Part shown: positions 47,489 through 56,682 of the stretch, piece by piece | How the letters are laid out: each line of letters opens with the position of its first letter | How positions within the stretch are numbered: position 1 is the stretch's first letter | From: Arcticibacterium luteifluviistationis | Lineage (GTDB): Bacteria > Bacteroidota > Bacteroidia > Cytophagales > Spirosomataceae | Direction: 5' to 3' | Assembly (NCBI RefSeq): GCF_003258705.1 | Contig: NZ_CP029480.1 | Span: 3,720,001-3,784,000, forward strand | Length of the DNA: 64,000 bases | Program-made: the position numbers and the translations under genes | Notes under the pieces: generated by a model | The model's input: only the letters and a program-made list of their open reading frames with translations | What the model was told of the DNA's origin: nothing | The model's database searches: none

Positions 47489-48865
47489 TTAAAAAATGGA
47501 ACGAATTAAATTTGGAAATATTCCTAAAACTATTGTTCCACACGTAGTAAGGGCCAAAATAAGTTTTACAAGTGGGGAAAGTATTACAGTTTCCACACCT
47601 TCTGTTTTTTTCATGCTTAAAATAATAGGTTTGAAATAATAATATACCGCCACTGCAGACATTAATACTGCTATCACTATCAAAACAAAATTACCCGAAG
47701 CTGCTGCATCTCTAAATACAAAGAACTTACCCCAGAAACCCGCTGTAAGTGGAATACCTGCAAGCGAAAGCAAGGCTATTGCCAAGACTCCTGTTAAGAA
47801 GCCATTATTTTTGATCAAGCCTTCAAATAAATCATTCTTTTCATATGGCCTGCCTTTCTCTATTCTATGTTTAGACACTTTCATCAAAACACCAAAGGCC
47901 GTGATGGTAGCTAAAGAATAAGCCACAGAATAGAACATAATAGTGCCCAAAGCATTTTCATTGTCGCCTAGTAAAGCCAATAACATAAAACCCGCATGAG
48001 ATACACTAGAGTATGCCATAAGCCTCTTAAAACTGTCTTGAGTTACAGCAAAAACATTTCCTATAATAAGTGAGGCTCCTACCATGATCACAATCATTGG
48101 TGTCCAAAACTCCGTAATAGTAGAGAATGAAGAATATAGTACTTTAAAAATAGCTACAAAGCCTGCTGTCTTTACCACCGTAGCCATGTAAGCTGTAAAG
48201 ATGGTGGGTGCTCCCTCATATACATCAGGTGACCAAAAATGAAATGGTGCTGCGGATATTTTAAAAGTCAAACCTATCAAAATCAAGGTGCAGCCAATCC
48301 AAAAGAAAGGCATATAAGTATCATCAATAACTGAAACATGGATATTAAAACTTCCAACTGCCCCATAAAACATGGCGATACCAAAAAGTAAAATCCCTGT
48401 AGCGAAAGCTCCCATTAAGAAGTATTTAATAGCTGCCTCGTTACCTCTAAGGTTCCTCTTATCGGCTCCTGTTAATACATAAAGGCCAATCGATAGAATT
48501 TCGATTCCGAGAAATAACATTAGAAGATTTTCAAAAGAAATCATCATCAAAGCTCCTACTAAGGACAACTGAACCAAAGCGAAATATTCTGCAGGCTGAG
48601 AAAACTCTATGTCATTAAAGCCTTCTGAAAGGCATAGGATAAGGATAGCTGAAACTAAAATGATAGCACCAAAAATGATGGTTTCATTGTTTATGGCCAT
48701 CATTTCACTGAAATATAAGCCTGGAGCATTCCAATCAACAAAAGAAACGCCTAAGGCAATTACCAAAAACAAGATTGAGATGGGGAAAACTAGTTTTTTG
48801 TTATCTAGAAAGCCTAAGAACAGGGTCAATAGACCAGAAATAGAAAGAGCAATTATTGGATACAT
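47489..48865 (-). CDS. nuoN: NADH-quinone oxidoreductase subunit N
   Basis: A 458-residue proton-pumping membrane subunit of complex I with about fourteen hydrophobic helices. Signatures: the FLMGAFATGILLFGIAMFYGAVGS helix pair, ISAAPFHFWSPDVYEGAPT with the conserved Lys/His pumping stretch, and YSSVSHAGFMLLAL. It is the last nuo gene of the four-gene run nuoKLMN (minus strand). Confidence 0.96.
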   Translation of the reverse strand: MYPIIALSISGLLTLFLGFLDNKKLVFPISILFLVIALGVSFVDWNAPGLYFSEMMAINNETIIFGAIILVSAILILCLSEGFNDIEFSQPAEYFALVQLSLVGALMMISFENLLMLFLGIEILSIGLYVLTGADKRNLRGNEAAIKYFLMGAFATGILLFGIAMFYGAVGSFNIHVSVIDDTYMPFFWIGCTLILIGLTFKISAAPFHFWSPDVYEGAPTIFTAYMATVVKTAGFVAIFKVLYSSFSTITEFWTPMIVIMVGASLIIGNVFAVTQDSFKRLMAYSSVSHAGFMLLALLGDNENALGTIMFYSVAYSLATITAFGVLMKVSKHRIEKGRPYEKNDLFEGLIKNNGFLTGVLAIALLSLAGIPLTAGFWGKFFVFRDAAASGNFVLIVIAVLMSAVAVYYYFKPIILSMKKTEGVETVILSPLVKLILALTTCGTIVLGIFPNLIRSIF

Positions 48866-48878
48866 GTTCTTTTAATCT

Positions 48879-50330
48879 TTAAAATTGAGCCATATAGTCT
48901 AAGATTTGCTGAGACGCTGGTTCTGAAATTTTCAGAATACAGTTAGGAAAAACTCCCATCAATATAACCAAGGCAGAAATCACAAATAACACGATGGTTT
49001 CTGAACCTGAAATATCTTTAATCACCACATCGGTATTTTGCTTTTCGCCAAACATAGTTTTTTGAAAAAGCCTTAGTAAGTAAACCGCACCTAAAATGAT
49101 GCTTATTCCTGAAATGATACCCAATAGCTTGCCGTGGTCAAAAACACCTTTGAGCATTAAAAACTCGCCGACAAAACCGTTTGTCAATGGCAATGCCACA
49201 CTACCTAAAAGTATAATCATGAAAGTTACACTTAACCACGGTGCGTCTTGTGAAAGACCTCCAAGTGAAGATAAGCTTCGGCTACCTGTTCTTTCTGAAA
49301 TGATTTTCACCACAAAGAATAAACCTACAGCATTAAGACCATGAGCTAGCATTTGGAAAACGGCTCCTTGTGTTCCTTCTAAAGTTCCACTAAAAATAGC
49401 GGCTGCCATTAAACCCATGTGTGCAAATGAAGAGTAAGCTATCAACCTTTTTAAGTTGTCTTGCTTCACCGCTATAATAGAACCATATATCAAACCAACT
49501 ACTCCGAGCACCATTACCATATAGCCCATTTCTTTGGCTCCTAGAGGTGACATTGGAAGTGCAATTCTTATCAAACCATAAACACCCATTTTTGAAAGCA
49601 AACCTGCCAAGAGCATAGTAGCTGGTGTAGACGATTCCGAATAGGCATCTGCCTGCCATGTATGTAATGGAAAAATTGGCATTTTAATAGCAAAGGCCAA
49701 CATGAAAAGACAAAACAGCGTGCTCTGTACGCCTGCTGGAATAAAAGCCATTGAGGCCTTTAAAGCTTCCATGTCTGCTGTTTGACCTTTTGAATACAAA
49801 TAGACCAAGCCTACCAACATTAACAAACTACCAAAAATGGTATACGCTAGCATTTTGAAAGTAGCTTTTGCTGCATTGGCTTGCCCCCAAATCAAGCCTA
49901 GGAAATAGACTGGTATTAAGGCAATTTCAAAAAAGAAATAAAACAAGAATAAGTCTCCTGCCATAAAAACGCCTACCAGAGCGGCCTCTGTCAATAAAAT
50001 TAGGGCATAAAGTAGGTTTGATTTTTCATAAACTACTTTGAAAGTGCTTAGCACTATCAGTGGTACCAAGAGCGTACTAAGCCCTAATAAAAGAACACTT
50101 ATGCCGTCAATAGAAAACTTAAAAGATATACCGAAATCTGGTAGCCATTCTTTTTGAAAAAGAAGGTTTCCTGAAGTATTAAATTCTTTAAAAATAAAAC
50201 CAAACACGACTAGCTCTAAAAGAGCTACTGCCAATGCCAGTTGTTTGCTTCTTAATTGATTTTGACCTCCCAAAGCAAAAACAATAAGTGCTCCGAAGAT
50301 GGGAATCAATATGAGTGCTAGTATCAACAT
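48879..50330 (-). CDS. nuoM: NADH-quinone oxidoreductase subunit M
   Basis: A 483-residue antiporter-like complex I subunit. Signatures: FFFEIALIPVYFLGLIWG with the key Glu, IKMPIFPLHTWQADAYSESSTPATMLLAGLLSKMGVYG, and LIAYSSFAHMGLMAAAIFS. It abuts nuoL with no gap (nuoL ends 50331). Confidence 0.96.
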   Translation of the reverse strand: MLILALILIPIFGALIVFALGGQNQLRSKQLALAVALLELVVFGFIFKEFNTSGNLLFQKEWLPDFGISFKFSIDGISVLLLGLSTLLVPLIVLSTFKVVYEKSNLLYALILLTEAALVGVFMAGDLFLFYFFFEIALIPVYFLGLIWGQANAAKATFKMLAYTIFGSLLMLVGLVYLYSKGQTADMEALKASMAFIPAGVQSTLFCLFMLAFAIKMPIFPLHTWQADAYSESSTPATMLLAGLLSKMGVYGLIRIALPMSPLGAKEMGYMVMVLGVVGLIYGSIIAVKQDNLKRLIAYSSFAHMGLMAAAIFSGTLEGTQGAVFQMLAHGLNAVGLFFVVKIISERTGSRSLSSLGGLSQDAPWLSVTFMIILLGSVALPLTNGFVGEFLMLKGVFDHGKLLGIISGISIILGAVYLLRLFQKTMFGEKQNTDVVIKDISGSETIVLFVISALVILMGVFPNCILKISEPASQQILDYMAQF

Positions 50331-52283
50331 CTATTTGCTAGTTATCGCTTTAAAAATATCTGTGAAGTGTGCTAAAACATCTTGCCCTAAATTCAGAATT
50401 AGGAGAAAGCCGATAGATAAACACATTATTAAAAGGTAAAAACCTGTAGTACCTGTTTGTACCTTAGTTCCTATTCTGCTCAATGAGCCAATTCCTGAAG
50501 TAACTAGCCCTAAAAATCCATCTATCACTTTCGGGTCTATTACGTTACCAAAGAATTTGGAAGACTTTTCTATTGGGTTTACAAACACCTTGTCGTAGTT
50601 TTCGTCAAGATAGAACTTATTGTAAATGAACTTCTGAATGCCCGTAATCTCTGAGTCTTCTTTTGGTACAAAACCTCTTTTTACATAAATGACATAAGCT
50701 AGCAGCAAAGCCGCAAGAGCCAACAGTACCGAAAAGCCCATCAGCATCCACTCTGTAGCATGTGATAAATGAACCTCGCCAAAACCGTCAAAGGCTTCTC
50801 TTGAGTTAGCATATATTGGATTTAAGAAGTCTCCTAAGAAATGTGGCAAATGGAATATCTCTGGAAAGCCAATGAAACCTCCAACCATGGACAGTACTGC
50901 AAGTACTATAAGTGGCAGTGTCATAGAACTTGGCGATTCATGTAAATGATCTTCTTGCTCTTTAGTTCCTCTAAATTGACCTGTAAAAGTTAAGAAAAAC
51001 AACCTGAACATATAAAAAGCAGTCATGAAAGAACCCACCATTGCAAGAGCCCACATGCCTTTATTGTGCTCAAATACATGAGCTAAAATTTCGTCTTTTG
51101 AAAAGAAACCTGCGAATGGAGGAATACCTGAAATGGCGATAGTTCCTATTAAGAAGGTAATGGCTGTGATTTTAGTCTTTGACCAAAGCCCTCCCATTTT
51201 TCTAATGTCTTGTTCATCGCCCATGGCGTGAATCACACTACCTGCTCCTAAGAAAAGAAGTGCTTTGAAAAATGCATGCGTAATAACATGGAAAAAGCCT
51301 GAAGAATAAGCCATCACACCCAAACCTATAAACATATAACCCAACTGACTCACGGTGGAGTAAGCCAAAACTTTTTTGATATCGTTTTGGAATAAGGCTA
51401 TTGCCGCTGCAATAAGGGCTGTCAAGGTACCTATCCAAGCTATAAACTCTAAAGTGTCTGGTGATAAAGTGTAAATCACGTTACTTCTTACCACCATATA
51501 AATACCTGCCGTAACCATGGTAGCAGCGTGAATTAATGCCGAAACTGGTGTTGGACCCGCCATGGCATCTGGCAACCAGGTAAAAAGAGGAATCTGAGCC
51601 GACTTACCCATTGCCCCTATAAATAAGCAGAAGCTAATAAACATAAGAGGTAAAGAACCTGAAGGCATGCCTTTGGCTTGTTCAAATACCGCTATATATT
51701 CTAAAGTTCCGAAATAATGGAAAATCAAAAACACACCCACTAAGAAACCTAAGTCTCCTATCCTGTTCATTATAAATGCTTTTCTAGCGGCATCGCCAAA
51801 GTCTGAACGTTTGTTCCAGAAACCTATCAACAGGTATGAGCAAAGCCCTACGCCTTCCCAACCAATAAACATGATGAGGTAATTAGCACCCATCACTAGT
51901 ATTAGCATAGAGAAAAGGAACAAGTTTAGGTAAGCGAAAAACTTACCAACTCCTGCATCATGCTTCATATAGCCAGCAGAATACAAATGAATCAACGTAC
52001 CAACTCCCGTAATGATGAAAAGCATTAAAATGCTCAACTGGTCAATTTGAAAAGCGAAAGAAACGTTTATGTTTCCTACCGTAATCCAGTCAAAAAGTGT
52101 TTCGACAATGGTTTGATTAGTCTCTTTGAACTGTAAGTAAACTGCTACCGTAGCAAGAAATGAAAGAAAAGAAGCCCCAATACCTATAGGAGCTACCAAA
52201 TTCTTTGGCATTATCTTAAAACCCAGACCGTTTATTAAAAAACCTAATAAAGGAAATAGAGGAATTAAAGCAATCAGCGACAT
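50331..52283 (-). CDS. nuoL: NADH-quinone oxidoreductase subunit L
   Basis: A 650-residue subunit, the largest proton-pumping part of complex I. It has ~16 transmembrane helices, with MFIGWEGVGLCSYLLIGFW, LFTWLPDAMAGPTPVSALIHAATMVTAG and STVSQLGYM as core signatures. The C-terminal lateral helix is included in the last ~100 residues. It follows nuoK by 27 bp. Confidence 0.97.
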   Translation of the reverse strand: MSLIALIPLFPLLGFLINGLGFKIMPKNLVAPIGIGASFLSFLATVAVYLQFKETNQTIVETLFDWITVGNINVSFAFQIDQLSILMLFIITGVGTLIHLYSAGYMKHDAGVGKFFAYLNLFLFSMLILVMGANYLIMFIGWEGVGLCSYLLIGFWNKRSDFGDAARKAFIMNRIGDLGFLVGVFLIFHYFGTLEYIAVFEQAKGMPSGSLPLMFISFCLFIGAMGKSAQIPLFTWLPDAMAGPTPVSALIHAATMVTAGIYMVVRSNVIYTLSPDTLEFIAWIGTLTALIAAAIALFQNDIKKVLAYSTVSQLGYMFIGLGVMAYSSGFFHVITHAFFKALLFLGAGSVIHAMGDEQDIRKMGGLWSKTKITAITFLIGTIAISGIPPFAGFFSKDEILAHVFEHNKGMWALAMVGSFMTAFYMFRLFFLTFTGQFRGTKEQEDHLHESPSSMTLPLIVLAVLSMVGGFIGFPEIFHLPHFLGDFLNPIYANSREAFDGFGEVHLSHATEWMLMGFSVLLALAALLLAYVIYVKRGFVPKEDSEITGIQKFIYNKFYLDENYDKVFVNPIEKSSKFFGNVIDPKVIDGFLGLVTSGIGSLSRIGTKVQTGTTGFYLLIMCLSIGFLLILNLGQDVLAHFTDIFKAITSK

Positions 52284-52310
52284 ATATTCTATTCAGAAAT
52301 TCAAACTAAA

Positions 52311-52652
52311 TTAACCTCTCAGCTTATCTAACAAGCCAATATCAATGGACCTAATGTTTCGATAAATCATGACAATGATAGCAAGCCCAACAGCTACTTC
52401 AGCTGCAGCGACCGCGATAATAAAAAAAACGAAAACCTGACCGTTCGGGTCAGACCTATAAGACGAAAATGAAACTAAAAGTAAGTTTACCGCATTAAGC
52501 ATAAGCTCAATGGACATAAACATGATGAGGGCGTTTCTTCTTATCAATACGCCTACAATACCTATAACAAACAAAATACTAGCTAATAACACGTAGTTAG
52601 TAAGCGGTACTTGGGCTATTACGTCAGGTATAGATGGTAGTTGGTTTTCCAT
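52311..52652 (-). CDS. nuoK: NADH-quinone oxidoreductase subunit K
   Basis: A 113-residue three-helix complex I subunit with the two buried Glu of the family, seen in SIELMLNAVNLLLVSF and AVAAAEVAVGLAI. First gene of this nuo run; subunits A-J and the peripheral arm are not present nearby. Confidence 0.96.
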   Translation of the reverse strand: MENQLPSIPDVIAQVPLTNYVLLASILFVIGIVGVLIRRNALIMFMSIELMLNAVNLLLVSFSSYRSDPNGQVFVFFIIAVAAAEVAVGLAIIVMIYRNIRSIDIGLLDKLRG

Positions 52653-52681
52653 TAATTTATTTTACTCAAAGAAAATCTCGC

Positions 52682-52712
52682 CAAAATTAGCCATTTTATC
52701 CCTTTGTCTAAA
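52682..52712 (-). promoter_or_regulatory. likely promoter of nuoKLMN
   Basis: Minus-strand TAATTTTG (52682-52689) with a TTTA -33-like element 19 nt upstream (52709-52712). Transcription would start near 52675, ~23 nt before the nuoK ATG. Confidence 0.5.
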
Positions 52713-52763
52713 AGTTAAAAGCGAAGAAATAAGACATCCTTCTAGTATTAATACTTTTTATAA

Positions 52764-53588
52764 CTACGAGCCAAAAAGCCCACCAGCCATACTTAGCTTT
52801 ATTTCAGTAAGCTTCCTTTTGGTATCTAATGGGAAATCACTGTTCATCATCCAGTCGTAGTAGCCTTTCTCTTTGGTGAAGACGTCAGTTACCTTTTTCC
52901 CTTTATGTTTTCCAAAATTGAAAACTATAATATCATTATCGTCATAGGCCAACCTGTTTGCAAAATCTACAATCTTACCTGAGGTAAAATCATGTAATGC
53001 CTGCACATCGTTTTTAACTGGCTCTATTTCTTCTCCCTTCTTATTCGTGATTTTTACGCCTTCGTATCTTTCTACCTGAGCACATATCACCTCTAAAGTA
53101 GCTAGTGTATCAGCCTCGGCACTGTGAGCGTTTTCTAAACTCTTGCCTGTATAAAACTTATAGCCAGCACTTAAAGTCCTTGGCTCCATTTGGTGAAATA
53201 TACGCTGAGCGTCTACAAACTTTCTATTTTTAAGGTCGAACATGTCTGATCCTGCTCTTAAAAACTCTTCAACCAACATTGGTATATCAAACCTGTTGCT
53301 GTTAAAACCCGCAAGGTCGCAACCTTGAAGAAACTGAGCCAACGATTTGGCCATTTGCCTAAAAGTAGGTTCGTCTTTAACATCTTCATCATAAATACCA
53401 TGAATCAAACTAGACTCAATAGGAATAGGCATTTCAGGATTTACACGTTTGGTTTTCACCTCCACCGTGCCATCTGGCATTGCTTTAGCCACAGAAAGCT
53501 CTACTATTCTATCTCTAGAAATGTTGGTTCCTGTAGTTTCTAAATCAAAAACAGCTAATGGTTTCTTAAGCTTTAAATTATGCGTCAT
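52764..53588 (-). CDS. DEDDh 3'-5' exonuclease with ExoX-like C-terminal domain
   Basis: 274 residues from the ATG at 53588; a longer start at 53615 adds nine residues of no family likeness. The Exo I motif FDLETTG is at 14-20, followed by Exo II in GFNSNRFDIPML and a distal HSAEAD for the third motif. The final ~70 residues (VFNFGKHKGKKVTDVF, then YYDWMM) match the ExoX-like C-terminal module. It resembles DNA polymerase III epsilon or a stand-alone DnaQ-type proofreading/repair nuclease. Divergent from the radical SAM gene. Confidence 0.9.
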   Translation of the reverse strand: MTHNLKLKKPLAVFDLETTGTNISRDRIVELSVAKAMPDGTVEVKTKRVNPEMPIPIESSLIHGIYDEDVKDEPTFRQMAKSLAQFLQGCDLAGFNSNRFDIPMLVEEFLRAGSDMFDLKNRKFVDAQRIFHQMEPRTLSAGYKFYTGKSLENAHSAEADTLATLEVICAQVERYEGVKITNKKGEEIEPVKNDVQALHDFTSGKIVDFANRLAYDDNDIIVFNFGKHKGKKVTDVFTKEKGYYDWMMNSDFPLDTKRKLTEIKLSMAGGLFGS

Positions 53589-53659
53589 ATTTTGGTCTGC
53601 CAATGGTTGTAGCAAAGGTAAAGGTTTTCATTTGCAGATGTTAAAATGGCTTTAGTTTT

Positions 53660-54748
53660 ATGGCTCAATTTCAAAAAAGGGTCTCATTTATGTCAGAAAT
53701 TCCAAAAATTAAAGGTCGCGGTGCTCAGCTCAACAGTAATAATCGTTTTTTGGCAAACACTACGGTCTATAATGAGGACTTTGCTTATGGCGACGAAGAG
53801 AACTTCAGAACGAGGAAAACGAAGTACCTGATTGAATATCCAAAGAAGGTGGTCAACAAAATTGATAGCCCTGATGTACCCAACGGAAAATCAGTCAATC
53901 CTTACCAAGGCTGCGAGCATGGCTGCATTTATTGCTACGCCAGAAACACTCACGAATATTATGGTTATTCGGCTGGTTTAGATTTTGAACAAAAGATTTT
54001 GGTCAAAAAGAATGCTCCCGAACTATTAGAGAAGGAACTCCAAAAGAAATCTTGGACGGCTACGCCAATTCTCTTTTCAGGAAATACAGACTGTTATCAG
54101 CCTGCCGAAAAGAAATTTCAATTGACAAGGCAGATGCTAGAAATATGCCTCAAATACAGAAACCCTGTGGCCATCATTACTAAGAATGCTTTAATATTGA
54201 GAGATATTGACATTTTACAGCAATTGGCAAAGCATCAATTATTACATGTCATAGTTTCGCTTACTTCTTTAAATGAGGAATTACGAAGGGCTTTAGAGCC
54301 AAGAACGGTGTCTGGCTTAAAAAGACTTCATATTATAAATAAACTGTCTGAAAACGGAATCCCCGTTGGGGTCAATACAGCACCTATTATTCCGAGTTTA
54401 AACGACCATGAAATACCAGAGCTCATCAAACAAGCTTCAGAAAACGGAGCTTGCTGGGCCGGTTATACCATGGTGCGACTAAATGGCTCTATCGCCGAAA
54501 TTTTCACCGACTGGATTCACAAAGCCTTCCCAAACAAAGCAGAAAAGGTGCTTAATCAAATAAAGGAATGCCATGGCGGAAATTTGAACGACAGCCAATA
54601 CGGCAGAAGAATGCGAGGCGAAGGAAAATATGCCGAGCATATCAAGCAACTCCATAAAATAAGCCGAATGAAGTATTTAGCAGGAAGAAGCTTCCCTGAC
54701 TATAATTATGATGCTTTTATTCGGAATGGGCAGTTGGGCTTGTTTTAG
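53660..54748 (+). CDS. PA0069 family radical SAM protein
   Basis: A 362-residue protein, with the SAM [4Fe-4S] motif CEHGCIYC (Cys85, 89, 92). It has the family context NPYQGCEHGCIYCYARNTHEYYG and a TPILFSGNTDCYQPAE element. It is related to spore photoproduct lyase-like proteins, but no function has been assigned to the PA0069 group. A second Met eleven codons in (53690) is an alternative start. It lies next to the DEDDh nuclease, a possible DNA-repair link. Confidence 0.88.
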   Translation: MAQFQKRVSFMSEIPKIKGRGAQLNSNNRFLANTTVYNEDFAYGDEENFRTRKTKYLIEYPKKVVNKIDSPDVPNGKSVNPYQGCEHGCIYCYARNTHEYYGYSAGLDFEQKILVKKNAPELLEKELQKKSWTATPILFSGNTDCYQPAEKKFQLTRQMLEICLKYRNPVAIITKNALILRDIDILQQLAKHQLLHVIVSLTSLNEELRRALEPRTVSGLKRLHIINKLSENGIPVGVNTAPIIPSLNDHEIPELIKQASENGACWAGYTMVRLNGSIAEIFTDWIHKAFPNKAEKVLNQIKECHGGNLNDSQYGRRMRGEGKYAEHIKQLHKISRMKYLAGRSFPDYNYDAFIRNGQLGLF

Positions 54749-54782
54749 TGTTTAAATGGAACCCATTTGATAATTTTAGGAC

Positions 54783-56099
54783 ATGAATAAAGAAACGCCA
54801 GACTGCATTCCCTCATTTATTGAAATGAATGTCCCGAATGAAAAATTAAGTTTATATACTGGGGAATTCATATTAAAATCTGGTGAGGAGGTTTATGAAA
54901 TAGATGGCTCTGTTTATTACAAGTGGCTTCCAAATCAACAAGCATGTTTTGAAGGAACAATTCTCAATGCAGATTTGAAAACTTTTTTCAGGTTGAATGA
55001 ATTAAATACTTTTTCACTTTTTATCAACAAGGTTCAGGTTGGCGAGGTAGACCTTTCTAAAATTGAAGCAAAGTCCTCACTTATCATAAACGGTGAGTTT
55101 ACTTCATGGGCATATTTTGGAGAGAAAAAGAGAGATTACGATAAAGTTTCATTTCAAATATCTAACCTCTTGCCTTTCAATGGTCAATCAATAAAAAATG
55201 ACACCGAATGCTTTCTTGGAAGAATTACCCTTACCAATCAGCAATTTGAAGTGACGATAGACAAAAAGAACTATAAAGAGACATTTGAAACGTTAAAAAA
55301 AGAGGGAGGACATATTCTAACACATAGTGGACAGATAGTGTTTCATCAAAAAAATACTAACGAAAATGTATTTCAAAATGCAATTAATGCCATAAGAGTT
55401 TTTTTAAGTTTTTGCAATGGACGAAGAATTGGATTGAATCATTATTGCTTTACAGGTGAATACTCCCCGGAGAAAACATTTATTGGTATGTTTTCAGGAG
55501 ATATGTACAAGTCTGTTCTTAATATTTTCCCACATCTAAATTATGGAAATCAGTTAGAAACTTTTTGGCCCTTGTTTTATCAAAAATGGATTGAAAGCGA
55601 ACATTTTTTAAATTCTATAATTCACTGGTATCTCGAAGCAAACTATCACTCTGCCATGACGGAAGGGGCTATAACTTTGTCGCAAATCGGCTTAGAATCG
55701 ATGGCAAATCATGTACTTAATCAGGATAAACTCTCAAAAAAACAAATCAAAGGCCTTTCAGCAGCGGATAAGGTTAGGTATGTTTTAAGTAAGTATTCCA
55801 TAAACACTCTTATTCCTGAAGAACTTAGTTCCCTTCGAAATTACTTTAATAATTTAGAAGAGAACGACATTAAAGATTCAATTGATCTAATAATCAATTT
55901 CAGAAATTGCATCGTTCATGAAAACCCAAGAAAGTTAGCTTCTTTCATAAATATTTCAAACGACACCAAATTTGAATGCCTACAACTAAGCCTTTGGTTT
56001 CTTGAAATTACAATTTTAAAATATTTAGGGTATCAAGGCCCATACACTAACAGACTTAAATCTGGAGGGTTTGAAAAAGAAATGATTGAAAATACCTAG
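54783..56099 (+). CDS. HEPN (ApeA-like) domain protein, putative RNase
   Basis: A 438-residue protein. The first ~265 residues are beta-rich with no recognised motif; residues ~270-420 are helical. The HEPN-type RX4H motif is present as R374-NCIV-H379 in INFRNCIVHENPRK, and an earlier Glu-bearing helix (ITLSQIGLESMAN) fits the HEPN bundle. The end GYQGPYTNRL is typical of ApeA-like HEPN proteins. HEPN proteins of this kind are RNases, some of them anti-phage or toxin parts. It is a lone gene between the radical SAM gene and a repeat-associated ORF. No antitoxin or partner is apparent. RNase activity is inferred from the motif only. Confidence 0.55.
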   Translation: MNKETPDCIPSFIEMNVPNEKLSLYTGEFILKSGEEVYEIDGSVYYKWLPNQQACFEGTILNADLKTFFRLNELNTFSLFINKVQVGEVDLSKIEAKSSLIINGEFTSWAYFGEKKRDYDKVSFQISNLLPFNGQSIKNDTECFLGRITLTNQQFEVTIDKKNYKETFETLKKEGGHILTHSGQIVFHQKNTNENVFQNAINAIRVFLSFCNGRRIGLNHYCFTGEYSPEKTFIGMFSGDMYKSVLNIFPHLNYGNQLETFWPLFYQKWIESEHFLNSIIHWYLEANYHSAMTEGAITLSQIGLESMANHVLNQDKLSKKQIKGLSAADKVRYVLSKYSINTLIPEELSSLRNYFNNLEENDIKDSIDLIINFRNCIVHENPRKLASFINISNDTKFECLQLSLWFLEITILKYLGYQGPYTNRLKSGGFEKEMIENT

Positions 56100-56142
56100 A
56101 CCTTTCTTTGTCACTAAACAATTTGAGAAAAGACAACTAAGA

Positions 56143-56418
56143 TCACTTAAGCACCGCTAAAATCTCCCTCTCCGTAAACTCGGCTGGCATCCACATGGTA
56201 TCACCGCCGCACATTTGAAGTTCCAAAACGCCATCCCAAACTAGTTTACCGTCTTTGACATAGGCTTTCTTAAACTTCTCCGTCTCCAAAATAGCACGGT
56301 ACGGATTACTTGAATCAGGTACTGTTTTGTTAAGAAAGTCTGCAAAGTCAAGCGTCATGACTTCACCATTTGACAGCTTTAAATCTATATTCGGATGATT
56401 GATTGACAATATTTCCAT
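56143..56418 (-). CDS. small DUF2442-like protein
   Basis: 91 residues from the ATG at 56418 (MEILSINHPNIDLKLSNGEVM). An upstream in-frame extension to 56631 is rejected because its translation (RSETSVEKGF, then APAERNVNSSERRKN) comes from a dispersed repeat. The protein has the form of DUF2442 (short beta-rich, with LKLSNGEVMTLDF and WDGVLELQMCGG), a family sometimes next to DUF4160 in toxin-antitoxin-like pairs. No such partner is present here. Function unknown. Confidence 0.5.
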   Translation of the reverse strand: MEILSINHPNIDLKLSNGEVMTLDFADFLNKTVPDSSNPYRAILETEKFKKAYVKDGKLVWDGVLELQMCGGDTMWMPAEFTEREILAVLK

Positions 56419-56550
56419 CTCTTTTTTCTGTTGGTTGATAAAACACGCTACTCTGGTAGAAGCTTTAATGAAACGTTTGTCATGATTTTGGCATTTTAAG
56501 GCCAAAATCTCGCCAAACAAATTGTTCTTTCTTCTTTCCGAGCTATTAAC

Positions 56551-56635
56551 ATTTCGCTCCGCTGGAGCTTTTATATCGCTCCTAATTAGAAAACCTTTTT
56601 CTACCGATGTTTCGCTCCTAAGGAGCTCCAAATCT
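56551..56635. repeat. dispersed Bacteroidota-type GCTCC hairpin repeat
   Basis: Within ~85 bp: GCTCC-GCT-GGAGC (56556-56568), a third GCTCC at about 56578, TAGAAAA-CCT-TTTTCTA (56587-56603) and GCTCC-TAA-GGAGC as a 13-bp palindrome (56614-56626). From memory, GCTCC-TA-GGAGC hairpins near TTTCG and AGAAAA blocks occur as interspersed repeats in many Bacteroidota genomes. It forms the 5' end of the long form of the DUF2442-like ORF and separates the accessory patch from glpK. Confidence 0.6.
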
Positions 56636-56682
56636 TATATGTTAAGAGAACAAAATATTGTCAATCGTAATTCCTTATTTCC

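Noticed and set aside
56419-56631. Long start of the DUF2442-like ORF
   Set aside because: The extra residues translate a dispersed hairpin repeat; the ATG at 56418 fits the family size.
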